NCBI GenBank assembly: GCA_016801845.1
Contig: CM028911.1
Location: forward strand, 4,882,885-4,946,884
From: Polydactylus sextarius
Lineage: Eukaryota > Chordata > Actinopteri > Polynemidae
Reading direction: 5' to 3'
Length of the DNA stretch: 64,000 nucleotides
Below, one piece after another: positions 11,231 to 26,233 of this stretch. The first letter of the stretch is position 1, and each line of letters starts with the position of its first letter. Position numbers and translations under genes: made by a program. Below the pieces are notes generated by a model. The model ran no database searches and was not told the origin of the DNA. It worked only from the letters and a program-made list of their open reading frames with translations.

Positions 11231-14200
11231 TGCATCCAACGATATGTTTTTAGTTAAAACAACAGCTAAGAACAACAACAACAATCTTTTGCTTATGCAG
11301 TGCTTTGTTCCTCTGAAAACCTTTGTGGTCACCGTAGCACACACACAGAAATAGAGAACAATATTTTTTTTAGCCAGCTGTCATGAATGATATATGCTAT
11401 ATGGTTTTTCATTTTTGCTGAATTGTCATTTGGCAGTCAAGCGTGGCAGATGTCTTGGTTTTCTCACATAGGTCTGTGGCTAGTATCTCCTACCTTCCCT
11501 GAGAGAGCATTAGTGGTGTGGGGTGTGTCGTTCAGGCCTGTTTAGACAGCAAAACAAGAATCAGGGGAGCGTTCACTTGTAGACAAGCTACTGGACATAC
11601 ACACCCAAGTCATTGTTGATGCCCTCAGTGGAACAATGGTGGTGCTGGAGCAGCAGAAAAGGCCTGCAGCAGAGAAGGTTAAAAAGCCAATGAAGGAATG
11701 CTGTCTGCTCACCAAAGGCTTGTAGAGAGGCTCATTGGTCACATTGTGTCTTTATCTTGTCACAGATGAGGATCTTTTGTATTGCAGATGATATGTTAGT
11801 GAATTTCCTCTACTTGTTTGTCTCATTCATAATGTGATCCTTGGGTGATAACCTGTCAAGCACTCAAAGTCTGCGTTTTTGTGCTAAAAGTAAACCATAA
11901 ATAAGGCAACTGTCATGCAGATAGCAGTTGTGTGTTTGATTTGTGTATTTGTGGCATCCTCATCTGCATCTGTGTGTCTGCAGGATTTAAAATGATTAGT
12001 ATTGTGTGTAAGGTGGGGACCATTTAAAGGTCTATAATTCTTTATTTGTCTACATTTAGCATCTTCTTGCCTCCCATCCTGTACAAAGAGAATAGTCAGA
12101 CTAATCAGGGTCTTTCCACAGGGGGGTGGGCTGGGCTTATTTGCCAATTGACATTTGGTGAAAGGGTGTTAGATGAAAAAAGCACCTCACACCGTGAGGC
12201 AGAAACCTCACACCAAAACTCATTCAGACATGTTGTGTTTGTATGTCAAGAGTAACTTGTGTTTGTGTGTAAAGAGGAACTCGTTTTACCACTGTCTGCT
12301 CAGAGCACAACACACTCTCACTGAGCTGTGTGAAGTGTGTTGGTCTATGGTCTTGTATTGGTCTTCAGTTATTTTTTCATATAAATAAACACAGCTTGGA
12401 ACAGTTTGGCCATGTTCATTTTCATTTTCTTTGTTTTGACAGCATAATGGATGTAATTACATGCTGATAACCTGTAGGTGAGACCTGTTATCTTAACATT
12501 ATCATTAGAATATGTGTTGCCTACCCTGTAATCACTTTAGTGGGGTAACAAGGGTGCAATAAAGCACAGGTAAGTTAGCCAAAACATTGAAACGCATATG
12601 GGCTATAAGGAATCCATAGGAAATGCATTTGATATGTTTTTGGCTGATTTGCTTTAGAAAATGTGTCTCATTTGGGGGCGCACACTGATTTTTGGTCCAA
12701 TTTTAAGAATTGCCAGTTTACCTTATTATGTGGTGAATGTGCCTGATAAATCTACAACCATGATGGAAAAATATCAGTTTCCATTTTTAGTCCAACATAT
12801 AAACAGAGCGGTTACTGGCTCTCTGATTCCTGCACATTTAAACTGACAGCAAATCAAGTTAAATCAGGAATTTTGCCAATTCAGTGGTTATTGTGGTGAG
12901 GCCCGAAGCTAATAAGTTTAACTCCCTCCTCAGACTCATACACTTTATAATGACTAGGCACTTCTGAGAATAAAGTGACTCCAATTTTCAAGATTAGTTC
13001 TGTGCAGGACTGATGTGTTTCTCACAGACTTTATTTTGAATGCACCGGTGCATTCTTGACTATCTTTATCTAGTGGTAAAAGAGTTTATCCTCCACTGAG
13101 TTCCCACACTGCTGGCTTTTCAGACCGCTTTGAACAGTAAAGTAGAGAGAAGGAAGGAGCAGAAAGGCTGAACAACATGATGGGGAAAGACAGGCCCTGA
13201 CCAGTGGTGAAGTAATGGGTTTGAATCTAAGCCCCTCATTAGACAACAGGCTCATCCAGGGATGAAGGATGGGACTGTGCAGGGGTCCGTGGTGTCAGAT
13301 ATGCTATGCGGAAACAGCACAGTATTAGGAGTGTGTAGTGAAGTAAAAGTCAGCTGACTGCTCTTTAGAAAAAAGAAAAGCTTGGCTTTTCTACAAAGTA
13401 TTTTCGGATTTTTCAAATAGAAGACATTAAGATCAGTGGTTCATTGATACATTTGCACATAAATGTTAACGGGTTGAAAAATGTTTTCCATTTACATTTG
13501 AGTTTCACTGAAACTGAAGAAACACACTTTAGTTTCTGTACACAAATGCCATGCATAACAAACAAAGATAGAGATGAGTTTTCACAAAGCTTATCTTTGA
13601 TTTGTGATCAAAATACATTCAGTTGTGTCTAACAAACAAGCACAGTTAGTATTATTTTGGTTTTATATGTAGGGCACTGGCTTTTTGATCTAAATTTTAG
13701 TTTACGCCATATTGCTAATTTGTATTAAATGGACCGTGCAGCTTTTAGCTGAAACTAATAGTAATAGGAATATGATTAAAACTGGACAAATGTTGACATG
13801 ATGGTGCTAAAAAGGTGAAAAGTTAATGTCATCAAAGTCATGTGTGGATTCTTCCTCTGGCAACCATGAATATATAACATGTCCAAAGCCAACAGCCAGG
13901 AAAAGATAAAATATTTCTATGGATAAATGTAAACTCTGATCTGCTAGGGGCAGTAGAGGAAAGGTCAAGGGATCATTAAAAGGGATCAATAGGATTCATT
14001 TAATATTTGCTGAGACTGACTAATCAACAGAGTAACAATGCCATCCCTTGAGCTTCACCACGACCTTTGTTGCTCCAAAATGTAAAATCATGTTGGTCTC
14101 TTCATTTTGAGTTTAATTCAAAATTAAAGGACTAAAAGAAAAACATTTCACAGTTTTCTAACAATCTGTTGCTGAGAGGATCAACTAAAAGCTTCTACCA

Positions 14201-17200
14201 CATGACATTTAATTGAGTGTAGAATATTTTATATTTTATTATGGCCGAAATATTTCTTCTCCAGAGGGAGCCTACAAGCCTACCATATTGATTTTTGTGT
14301 TAGAAGCAGTAAAGATCTTTTCATCAGCAGGGGAGCAGGGTTGCCCTTTCATTATGCTAAACACCAGCACACATCACCTCTTAATTGAACGGATGTTTAC
14401 GGTACTTGATTGACGACAGTTATTCCCCTGCCGCTACTCCACTCAGAACTCAGTGGTGCATTAAGGATTTACTGTAGTCCATTACTTGTGCATATGCGTG
14501 TTTGGTGAGAAGAAGCATTGTTTGGAGACATTGATGCTACACCTGGTAAAGCCACTTACACTTCTAACCCAGATTGCTGTTGGCTATATTAGCTGATGTC
14601 AGTCTCAGATTACTGTCCTCTGACCCTCACTTAGATCCTTCTATAAATACAGCCTGATTTCCTAGTTAACAAATCCACTTAAGGCACAGAGATGTACAAA
14701 TGTCTGAATAAGAATGAACCAAATGTTGAGTCCTGCCTACTGATGTGATGGGTGAGGTAAGAAGTGATGGGGCGGAAAGGGAAGTAGTATAGAGGACGTC
14801 TGTCATTAGCATTCTCAGCAGTACGATGGAAAAGTGACATAACAGCTCAGTCCTTGCACACCATTGTCATCTGAGATTAGCTTCCCTTCTCTTCATGTGT
14901 TGTTCCTCTACCGAGAATCCAAAGTCTTCACTGCTGCCATTGTGGACACCAGCCTCCTGTGCCTCACTGCTGGATTGCCCAAGACACTTGGTAAACACAG
15001 GAAATACAAAGCCCCTAAATACATCCCTACTGTGTTTGGAGGACTGCCATGACAACACATAGTGGATCTCCTGGAGAGCCAGGGTGTTTGTTAGATGGAT
15101 ACACACTGAGATATGCCCAAGCAGTGGCCTTGTGTGCAAGAGCATGCAGCTTTAACTTCTGCACTGTCTGTCACACCACCTAAAACTAAGAAGCTCCTCA
15201 CTGCAGGGACACACAATTCGTCTGGGACAGGAATCCACCCTCTCTTCCACAGCATGCTTAAATCTACAGGAATGCCAAGATAAAAATCTCAACTAAATGT
15301 AAACACTGTAATCTGCTCCATGGATCTTTGTGCTGGAGATAAGGCCAAATGAACTGCTCTGTTGGTTTTTTGTCACAGTGTTCCTGTTCTGGTCTTTACG
15401 ATGCATGGCTGATGATCTCCAGACAGCTTTAGATTAGACCTTCTCTCTCCAGAAACAACTGTCAAGGCTAATCTGCTCTGTAAGCACAAGTCATCTGGAC
15501 GCCAGATCCACACAAAGATGGATGGCATCAAAGCTGGGTCCCTTTCTTTCCCAAACTGTCTCTACCTTATCCTTTTCTTTCTTTTCATCCATTTTAGCCA
15601 TGGCTTTAATAGCTTCACCAACCAGAGAGCAGGAAATACACTTCCGTATGGATATCCTGCAGAGGATGTCTTTGCTGTCATCGATCCTGAGGAGAGGATA
15701 TGCTTTTGGTGCAGATTGTAAAGAGCAGTGAAAAAGGGATGGGCATTGATCCAACTAAAGCACACCCGGCACTGATCAATACAATAGATTTACTATGGAG
15801 CCAAGAGTGTGGTGGTATCAAACTTTACTAAATGAGGCTTTCAGAGCCACTGAGGCCCATGTCACCTCATCATCTTTCTTCTTATTTATTTAATGATTAT
15901 GGCATTTGTGAAGTGGCGCCATAGGTAGCGTGACTACATAATCCTAACTGAGGTCATATTGTGCAGTGTTCCCATGGAAAATACTTTAATTGTTGTTTTG
16001 AAATGGAAAACCTCACTAACTTCGCATATGAAAAACAACTGATAATGTTGAAATTAGCACTTTAACCAGAAACATAGAGCTGCTGCTATAATCTGAACTT
16101 CCTAAATATTTTTTAAATACTCTATCGCATGCTCAGTTAAAATACTTTGCACTACTGTAATCTTATTAAGTGTTTTATGGCTTTTCCACTCTTTTCCACT
16201 GCTTTTTATTAATACCATATAATATATACTTTCTGTGAAACCTGTCATGTGGTTGCTGATTTCATCAATTAACCTCTTTACTGTGAAGTCTGCAGATAGC
16301 CAAGGCCTATCACTGTCAACGGAGCATATGGTTAACTGAAGTTAGAGTTTCAAGGATGCTTTGATGTTAAAACTTGACCTCATAGGGATACATGTAAAAA
16401 TACACTCAAACACACTCATTCACTCATTTCTTCTGCGCTGCAAGGGAGTCATGTTTTGACATGTGTGAAACTCATCAGTTTTTATTCTAATGTAAGACAC
16501 ATGCAAACAGAAAGAAAGAAAGATGCAGGATCTCAGATCTCAGTTGCAGTCTTCCTCTGAGAGACACTAAATCCTCTGTCCTTCATGTGCAAATCCCTCA
16601 ACAAACTGGCCTTGAGTGTCACCCTGGGTTGTCCTGTTCAAAGGAACTGTGGGGTCAAACCTGCCAGGTCAACCTCTCTCAAAGTGACAGAGTTTACCCC
16701 TAAACTAGCCCCCTTCTCTTTCCCAAAACACTCGGGGCCCCAGATAGATCATCATCCTTCCTTACACTGCAGGTCTTTGGTGATTTACAGCCTCGGTACA
16801 CACCCCATATAAACATATCAACCACATGTCATCATGCAGGTCTCTGGAGGGACTTTTCACTGAACTGTGTTCCAGATTTTAAAGATTTATCCACCTCTTT
16901 GCTATTAACATGATGAAACATTAGCTATGGCTTGCATGTAATAGAATGTTTTCAGACGTCCCTTCATCTTTACCACCAGAACATAAATCAAATTTTCTAA
17001 TCTTGATTTATCTTAAAGCACATTCACTGTCAGGTGTTAATGTTTATTTTAAGAGCAATAAAGGGAAGTTCAGTTGTCACCCCTTTAACATGTTTGTGCC
17101 AGGAAGCTGTGGTGTTAACAGCCCAGGAGCAGATAAAGGAAGGCTTGCCATATGTTGCCTCTAGGTATTGCTGTGAAAACACACTGTTCCTCCATTAGAA

Positions 17201-19624
17201 ATAACCATAATTAATGAAACAATAGCCCTTTTTTATTGGCTTCCTCAGATAAATCCTCTCCTAATATCTTTTAACTCTGCTCACAACAAGATCCATTTCT
17301 TGTCCGTAAGCCTTCCTCTTCAACTTTCCCTAATACCCCCAGTACAAAGGGTTAAGTCCACCCCTCCTCCCCCATCAGTTGCTTTTGTGTCATGTTTCAA
17401 AGACCCATTCATCAGTATAATATACACAAATGACAATACCATGCATCATTTCAAACTTTTGCCCTCTCCAGCTTCAAATTATCAAGTTTCACAAGACACA
17501 CAACTCTGAATATTTTGGTATAAGCTGTCCCCCCCTTGATGAGACAGATAATCTTTGTGCTTGTTTGCCAAAATTAACTTTTATTTTCTGAATCATGCAT
17601 TAAACCAATTATGAAGAACTAAACTGGTTCTGGTTAGTCTGATGGCGACAGCTGTTTGAACCTGTCTGTCCTCATCATGTTTCCTATAGGTGAAGGGACT
17701 TGATAACTCTTGGAAGATCAGTCTGTTCCCTGCATGACCTCTGACCTAAGCACTGAGAAAGGGGCCGGCCTGTCCAAATCAGTCCACAGACAAGACCTCA
17801 GGGTGTCCCGCAGCGTGTTAGTGGAGCCAGCTGAAATTACATTTGTCTGCTCCTCAGTTTCATGTTTGTTTGCTTTTTGTCTTCAGACAGGCAAGAGGGA
17901 AAAAAACACAATGACATAGAGACTCACATAAACAAACATGCACGGAAAGGAGATGTACTGTACTATACATCAGAGTCAGGGTGTGTTTAGGAAAGAACCT
18001 TATTATCCCCATAATTTCTTAGTTGAATCTTTTCCCCTACACCTGCGAGCTGGGACCTGTTTCAGATGAGGGTGCGCAGGCTAACCACTAACTATACCTG
18101 GGAGACAATGGCAAAACAAACCAAACAGCAAGCTACTGACCCCAAGGAAATGCTGCACTTTCCCCTATAACAAGCAATTCCTGCCCCCACTGAATAAAAT
18201 TTAATTGGATGGTCTCCCATGATTTTTTTCAGTTTAATTTAGATAATTATTTCCACTTGGTTCTTGTTTTTCCCACATCGCAGGGCAGCAATTAAAAAAA
18301 ATAGTTAAACAGGATGAAATGTGGAAGTTAAACAGGAGGATGAGGAGCCATAAAACGGTGAGGTTCCCAAACAGTTCCGCGCTCATAAAATTAATACAAT
18401 ATTGACTCTTTTAGACCTACCAGCTGAGCCTGTCTTTAACTGGAACACATCTACCAGAAAGAGACAATTGGGGTCCTTTTCCCAAAGTCTGAGATATTTT
18501 TATAGGCGTTAGACAGCTAGAGTCCATTAGGCTTGGAGCTGTAGGAAGCTATGGCTTTCAAGTGGTCATTGTGAACACACGCCAAACGGCTTTATGGCAT
18601 CTTGGAGAAGAGGAGCAGTCACATGTGAAGGGCAGACAAATAATGTGGGGGTGATAAATAGAGATAACTAGAAAACGGAGGAAGTGCTCATTTAGGGTGA
18701 AGAAATAAATACATGTCTTTAATGGGAGATCTTGTAGACTTTGTGCATTTCAGCTTACTAAAAGGTGAATATCAAAGTTGGTGGGTGAGGGACTTGTTAG
18801 TGGCCATATGGAGCAGCAAGGAGGGTGCTGGGGTATGAGGGAGGTACCTGTTGGGTCCCATGTTCTCCTGTCACTCTGATCTTATCAGGGGTCCTGACCA
18901 AGAGGAGGACCAGCTGTCACTCTCGCCGCTCTTTTGATGTCCTCCTTCAGAGCTCACACACACACTCACACACACACACCACTTCAGAAGAGTTGAGGCT
19001 TGTTTTTGTTCATAATGAGAATTGGTGGCTTTGTTGGCGAAGCCACTTGACAAACCCCACAGTGGAAAAAAAGCGAGATAAAGCAAGATAGTTACAGCTC
19101 TCTGAGGATATGTGAGGCCAGGGTGGTTTCATTTAGCTGTTTAGAGCCTGAGGCTTGACAAAGGGGAGACAGTCTTCTGAGCTGACACAGGACATCCTGC
19201 TCCATAAAACAGCCAGGACGTTCTCACACAGACACTGATAAAAGGGGGAAACAACAAGTATTCATCTGAAACCTCTTTACAAATGCACGTGTCACTATTC
19301 CTCCTCGTGAGCTCATGTCTCTTTTTGAAAATCCGCATACCAAGGGTAAAAAGCCAAGTAAGCTATGGGAAGATCGGGGAGTAATTATTTTCGCCTACCC
19401 ACGCATGAAAACCTGCTAGACTGTTTTTGTAAAGCTTAAGGCTCAAGTAGTGCTGACATGTTTCAGCAAAATAAAAGTAAATTTACGCATTTGGAGGATT
19501 ACTGGATTACTTCTATTATTTTTTCCAGATCCCACTCATTTGTATAATCTTGTGGCTTGAGTGTTTTTCAGTTGAGTGAGCATGTGTAGTGCCTGTTTTT
19601 CTGCACTTGCAAATTTATAATTGT

Positions 19625-19642
19625 TTTTTTTTTTTTTTTTTT
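19625..19642. repeat. T18 homopolymer
   Basis: This is an uninterrupted T run followed by AACAG. Confidence 0.9.
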
Positions 19643-20430
19643 AACAGTGCAGTGCTCATATTAAAAACACATCTGTCTGCCAGGTCTCAGTTTGGTCCTG
19701 ACATATGGCGGCAAGTTTTATAGATATTTTGGGTCCCTAGAAGATGAATCCTTTCACTTGGATGGACCACTGATAGTAAATATTATGCCCTTTAAACATC
19801 ATTATGTTACTGTTGTCAGTCTGGCTGTAGACTCTAAGCCTTGTTAAGATACCAAGTGGCAAATTATAAAAAAGTCATGTTACATTCTTTATTTGACATT
19901 GAGTGTGTTGCAGTTGAAACAAATCATATTAATTTCTCTCTCATTCTTTACATTACATTTATTGGTTATACATGGCTTGTTAAAGTACACTGAAGTCCAA
20001 TTATCTGTCCCCAAAGACCACAACTGATGTTGGCCCATTCACTTGGAGGCACAGTTTCTCCCTCTGTCTCAGACAATTGCTTGGCAGGAGCGATCGCACT
20101 CACAATGCCCTCTGTTACTGTGAGTGCATGCTCTTTATACACTGCGAACTTTTGAACCACCTCTTGACCACAGCTTGAAGGGAGCCGAGACAATGGTTAG
20201 TAAACATACTGGAGTGAATGAAGAGATTAGGTATTAAATGACAGGATGTGCTTAAAGAGGAGCAGGTGGTGGTTTAGGAAAGGCCAGCTAAGCCTTGGAG
20301 GAGTGGACCATCATGCATCTCCCTGTGGCTTTTCCCCCAATTTTCTTCCATCTTCATGCCCTGTCTCTATCGCTCCTGATCTTTCACACTTGTCCACCAG
20401 TAGCTCATCTCTTCCTGCTCATTTCCCCCG

Positions 20431-20448
20431 TTTTTTTTTTTTTTTTTT
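20431..20448. repeat. T18 homopolymer
   Basis: This is a T run within a pyrimidine-rich stretch of about 150 bp. Confidence 0.9.
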
Positions 20449-22394
20449 ATCTCCTCATCTCTCTGTGCTCTATCTCTATTGTCCACTTCTACACAAACCA
20501 GAGAAGCCTGCTCCTTAACTCAGGCTGCAGACAATTGACATTCATGAGGTTGGACATTCCGGTCCAGCCCCATTCATATGTACAGTAAGCAAGGGGACAA
20601 AAGCCACCACCACACACACTGTGGAGCCCCACCCCCATGTGGGGGTCAAAGAGGGGCATGGATGAATCTCAGTTGTCTCAGTTGTTTCACCAGACATGAA
20701 GCCACTACATTGTTTGTAGTAGCTTGATTTAGAATCTGCAGTCCCCAAAAATGTCACGTGTGGCCTCGACTTCAGACATCATTCTTGTGTTACTTTGTCA
20801 GTAATTAAATTTGACTTGAATTTAATTATATTTTCCATTTGTAAAGTTCTGATGATAACAATAATCTACAATACAGCCTCAATGATTCTGCCCACAAAAC
20901 ATGATACCAACAACCAAATTTGTCTTTATCATATATATTTTTATGTGTTCTGATTTGTTGTGGATATTAAACATACTAGAACAACGATAATCCTTCTCAC
21001 TTCAAAGGAGCACAGAAAAATATGACCTGGCCTCTGCTACCGGAGGTGCATTGTGGGTAGGGAGCGGAAGGCTCCTCTCATCGTGGTGGTAATGAGTTTC
21101 TGAGCTCCCACTTGTCAACATAGTAAATCCACATCTTATATTTGAGGCCCCGGCACCCACTCTCTAGTTTTCACATCAGGGAAGCAACATGGCCTCAAGA
21201 ACATCAAGTGAAATACATTTAAGACTAAAATGTAATAGAAATATGTGATAATCAATCAAAATAGATTGAAGATTGGGTGTTAAAAATATATATGATGGAG
21301 AGAAAGCGCAGACAGTTTGGTGGGGTATTATGTGTTTAGAGCGTGGAGACAGACTGGGAAGGGCTGGTGCGTGTTGGGTTTTGGGATTACCTCATGAACA
21401 CGTAAGAGGAGAAGCCCTCCTCCAACTGTGACCTAATGTGAACTAAGTCAGGGTTTAATTAGTACCTGTCTGTGGCACACCCCTTGTTATTCTTACTCCC
21501 TTTTCTGCTCTCTCTTTCATTTGCTTGAAATGTTTTACAGATGTCACATTGTCACAGAACTGCTAGATCCACTGAACAATGCTCGATTTAAGATATTTTG
21601 ATCTGGGATTACTTTAGACAAAGAAATCTGAAACCAACTAAGGTGCATGTTAGAAGAAGAAAAGAGTGGTACGCTGATCTGTAATAAGATCACTGTCAAA
21701 AGCAGCTCAGTGACATGCGTTCTCTGCATTATCTCAGTGTTTACCTGCCTCCGTACTCAGAGTAGTCTGGCATGACACTTGCACCTATTTATATCTCTGT
21801 GGACATTGACAAGCATGTTCGGGTTTAGAAAGTGCGTGTGAGGAAGACTGTGTGTGTGTGAAGTCAATAATCTGCTATTTCAGGACTGCAATTGCTAGAT
21901 GTGATTTTTAGACTCCACTTTATCTACCAGGGCTATGATAAAAGTAAAAGAAGTGAAATACAACTGCATTCATGGATTTAGAGACATGTGAAAAACTCAT
22001 CATGGTCCTCTCTTTGTCATGGTTAGAAGACCTTTCATCAGCAGGTGTGTGTCATATGAAAATGTTTGATCTTGATTAGACAAGAGTGTTCTCATGTGTT
22101 CTCATGTAAATGATGGAAGAGTACTTCAACCACAAAATGTGTAATGAGATCCCACACGACATCTGTAGACTCTCAGTATGACTTGACAGCCATCTATAGG
22201 GAATATTTTCTAAAGCAACCCCCCACCCACTGTGTACTCAGCTTTACACCCGATAAAATATCACGACCAAATCCTATTTGCAGGTGTGCACCTGTACACC
22301 TGCTGCACATTTGATCCCCAAAGATTTTCTTCTCTAACTGAATTATTTTTAACCAGCATCCAATTACTTGTCATCGCTAAGGCACAGATTCTGC

Positions 22395-22412
22395 AAAAAA
22401 AAAAAAAAAAAA
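22395..22412. repeat. A18 homopolymer
   Basis: This is an A run with no retroposon body recognised beside it. Confidence 0.9.
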
Positions 22413-23902
22413 TACACTTGATGTATTTATTTTGAAAGGACAACGTTTTGCAGGAAGGATGCTTTAATGGACAGGTGGGCCTATCTTCTCAGAACAGAAC
22501 AAAACAATGAGTCAAAAGAAAGTAAGTGACAGACTTGCTGAACATGGGGAAACACAAAAAAAAGACAAGTCCACAGACAACGAAGACACAAAGAGGCCCC
22601 TGACCTCTCTATTGTGGTGAGATTCAGAGATGAGCCATCTCTACAGCTGGAAAGGTCAGCAAACGCACAAGGTCAAGCCGACACAGTCCTGCTATACGCA
22701 ACATCAAAGACAAGTCCAGGGCCTGTCATGCTCCCCTTGAGCCGGGTTGAAAACAGCAGCACTAATCCCACCGACCACTCGCTGTCGCTCTTACAGAGAG
22801 GACAGAGGTCAGATGGATGTACAACTGCTTATAAGTTGATTCAATTGTGGTAACTTGCTAAACTTAAATTGCTATCCTTGATGTGCATGTGAGGTTTTTG
22901 CCCTTTGGACCTGCTCACTGTTTGATGAATAGAGAAAAGAATGGTGCTGAATTAACATATGTCCTTTTGTGAATTCTTTTATTTAAGGAATGATAGTTTT
23001 CTTCTGTGAAAGCATATTGAACATTTCTTATTAAAGGAGAATAAAAGAAAGTGTAGCTAAATGAATCATTCATGAGTCTTAAAAATTCTGGGCTCCACAG
23101 TGATTGGATCTGCTGGGAACATAGCTTCAAAGTAAAATTTGATGAAATGCTGAAAATGTTTGTCAGCCCTGTAAGCTTCTTAGTTGGGAACTTTAAGGTC
23201 ACAGCAGCTGCCTGATGGGAGAGAACATTATTACATATGACGGCAGGAGAGGGGGCTAATGTTTGGAAGACCAATCGCTGGACTATTCACCCTCAAGAGT
23301 GCACTCTTTTGTGTTTGCAGTATCTTTAAAAGACTTTTAGTGGATAGATACCAAAGCAGATTTTGGAAATACGATTATTGAGCATCTCTGTGCAGCTGCC
23401 CACCGTCTAATCCCCTCATGACAGCGCAGAAGTGAGGAGCCTCTTATCATCTGTCATTCCTGCTTAAACCCCATGTGCCCCTTCGCCATACGTGTACACC
23501 AACTGTTTGAAAACCTCAGGTCTCTCCACCGAAACCTGAGCTTCTGCCATCATCATCATCTAAATGTCTGTTTGCGAAACTGTAGTCATGTGACTGTGTG
23601 TTCTAGTGCTTCAATGAAAGTATGTTTACTTACATTTAAATAAGCAAGGCTGAGAAGTCTCACCCACTAATTATACACGACTGTGGGTTGATTGTTAAAG
23701 CCGCAACTCATTAAATCAGCAGCTGGACTGAATCAGGAAACCAGATAAGGAGCTGTTACTATTATCTGTGCTAGACTGGTCAAGCTCAGTGGGGCCTCAG
23801 AGATATCACTGTTAGATGTCTAAACATAAGAGGAAAGTGACAGATGCATAAAAAAGAAAAGAAAAGAAAGAGGAAACTGTCCCAGTATATATTAAATATT
23901 TG

Positions 23903-24359
23903 TTTATTCTAATGAGGTAAATGCAGATATTCATAATCAATGAGCACGATGAAGAAATTGATAGAAAATGAACAGTTATTTGCATTAAGAAATGTAAAAA
24001 GATTGTTTTTATTTTTCAGATACAAACAATTATGACAGAAATGTCAAAGAAATTGTCAGATGCAACCATATGCCATGAGAAACTTCTATTTAAGCACCAT
24101 AAATATTTACAAATTAAGTATAAGTGTAATAAATGTGTTATACAAGCTCTTATACAATGCACCATTTTGTACATCATTTATTTTCAGGTTCAACCACAGA
24201 TTTTTAACATTTTTTTAGTTTTAACAGAACAATCAGTGCACAAATGCAGTCCAGTTTATTGACTGCTTCTCAGTGATTATTAATGGTGCCACATTAAAAG
24301 AGCAGGGGAGTTTGGACTGTTTTTTTTTTCCCTAACAGAAAAGAGTTCAAGAAACGTCA
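23903..24359 (-). other. dact2: dact2 3'UTR with candidate poly(A) signals
   Basis: Downstream of the dact2 stop, the minus strand carries AATAAA hexamers at 24260-24255, 24182-24177, 24013-24008 and 23908-23903. The first would give a 3'UTR of only about 120 nt and the last about 480 nt. ATTTA-like AU-rich pieces are present. Which signal is used cannot be told from the sequence. Confidence 0.5.
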
Positions 24360-26233
24360 TTACACCAGGGTCATGACCTTCAGGGAAGCAGGCTGGAACC
24401 GACGGATCTTCTTCTTCAGGGCTCGGGAAGCTTTGATCCGGCAGGCTGATGGCTCAGGGCGTGGGAGCTGCTGGAGGGGCCTTCCAGCTGCAGTGGGCCC
24501 CAGGGCTGCCTCAGCCCACACCAGCCCTCCCTCCTCCTCCTGACTGTCCACCTGGTCGTCCTCGTCCAGAGACAGGCTGCTGTCAGACTCTGACATGGAC
24601 TGGAAGCTCTGGCTAGACTCGCTATCTCCGAAGCGGTTGGTGGTGTTATCACTCATCTCCCCCTCGCTGCTCTCAGCAATGGTGGAGTGAAACAGGGAGG
24701 CGCATTCAGCCGAATACTCAGACTCACATCTGGGTGGGTAGAGGCTGGACATGTGGAAAGGTGCTGGAGGGTATCTGGCATTAAGACTGTGGAGGAAAGA
24801 GTTGGATGACACAGAGGTTTGGAAGGAACGAGGAGGACCCATCCATTGGCCTGACCTGGCACTCATACTACGGACCATCTGCATGCTCCCTGGTGCCAGA
24901 GCATGAGGCTCTTTTGACCTCTGACGCTGAGCACACGACGCCTGGAACATCTCTGCATCAGACGGCCACTTGGCAGTCCCCTGCCTCCTCCTCCTCTGGT
25001 CTACAGACTGCTCATGCTCCACGCTCTGAAGCCTTCGGCTTTTGCTGGACTTGGTAACAGCAGGGACTGGATGTGGCTTAGGGTGGATCTTGTGACTGTA
25101 CATGACTCCTGGGTTACAGTGGCTCGAGTCTGAGCCAGAGCCCTGTCTGCGCTCCTCTGTGTGACAGGTGGTGCATTTCTGGGTCACTTTACCCTTTCCA
25201 GACCTTTTCTGATCCCCCTTGGCTCTACCACCGGTCTCTCTGGTCCTTTCACCAGACGAGTATCCATGTTGCTGCCTCACTGCTCGCGGCTTATCACTGC
25301 TTTTTCTTCGCAGTTTCACGGCTTTGGTTTTACGGTCTGCCTGTCTCACCTTGACCTTCTGAGATCCAGCAGGGACAAATTTGGCGTGAACAAATTCGGG
25401 AGAAGTTGTGTGACCAGCATGAGCCTCGAAGCCATGACTCTCCTCTGTGCTGGAGCTGTGGGCTATCACTGGACTTTGTCTATGTCCCTTCCTGTCATGA
25501 GATCTTGACTCAAGATTATCCACACATCTCTTCTCTGAATGATTTCTCGCTACACTTGTATATTCTCCCTGGGGCTTATCTTTCTTCCTGAGGGATGAAG
25601 TGGTGACTTCATCAGAACTGTACTCCCTCATGGCAGCAGGATAGGAATACCGGTAACCCTCCTGAGATCTCACTGACTGTTGGTGGTGCGTGTTATCAGC
25701 TGGTTCTTGGCTGGGGTATGTCACGTAGTGCCTCTTCTGGTCGTTATCCACAGGGAGATTGTTTGTGGTCTGAGGTGGGAGAGGCTGCACCATGCACACC
25801 TCTTTCTGAAGCACATTTACCAGCTCAGTGGGCTTCCATTGGCAGTCACTGTGTTTTTGCAGAGTCTCTGTGCCTGCTTCATTCTGGATTTTGCTCAGGC
25901 TGCGCTGCAGGAGCTTGTCAATATAACCCAGGGTCTTGGTCTCATAAACCATTGCCCTCTGAAGGGTATCAGAACCATTCAGTGGAGGGCCTTGATCCTC
26001 TAGAAGTCCAGGTGTGGCCGGGTTGCCTCCACTGAAAAATATTGGGCTCTGCAGTGCGACAGCATGCAGGGGGCTGGGGTAGTGGTACACTTCAGTGCCA
26101 CTGCGGGAAACCAGGTTGCTTTGAAACTTGGGGTCAAGTGTGGAGGTCTTAACGTTTGTGCACACTGAGGGTTTGCCTGCATCCACACATTTGTAGTAGC
26201 TTGGTCCTTGAGCCATCATTCTATCAAGATCAC
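24360..26233 (-). CDS. dact2: dact2 coding exon 4 (terminal, 1874 nt)
   Basis: The acceptor TTGTTTATCAG precedes GTGATCTTGAT. Two bases complete a Gly codon, followed by 623 residues and TAA at 24362-24360. The exon holds the conserved YPSPLHAVALQSP block, a Lys/Arg-rich middle with VHAKFVPAGSQ, a WPSDAEMF block where other Dappers have a W-x-S-x-A-E-I motif, an acidic serine-rich stretch, the basic IKASRALKKKIRRF segment and the terminal MTLV. A single huge last exon is the usual Dapper gene layout. Open frames on the plus strand of this exon are shadows. Confidence 0.93.

Larger units (their letters stand above)
11231..23902. other. Intergenic region between the SINE and the dact2 3' end; no gene seen
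   Basis: About 12.7 kb with no recognisable exon on either strand. It holds homopolymers (T18 at 19625-19642, T18 at 20431-20448, A18 at 22395-22412), a short CA tract near 18957-18979 and otherwise unique-looking sequence. Regulatory elements for dact2 could lie here, but none can be identified from a single sequence. Confidence 0.55.

Noticed and set aside
22915..23274. 119-codon minus-strand open frame
   Set aside because: It is AT-rich, random-looking sequence without splice sites or recognisable motifs.
24416..26188. Several 60-115-codon open frames on both strands inside dact2 exon 4
   Set aside because: They are shadows of the long GC-rich coding exon in other frames and have no recognisable content.
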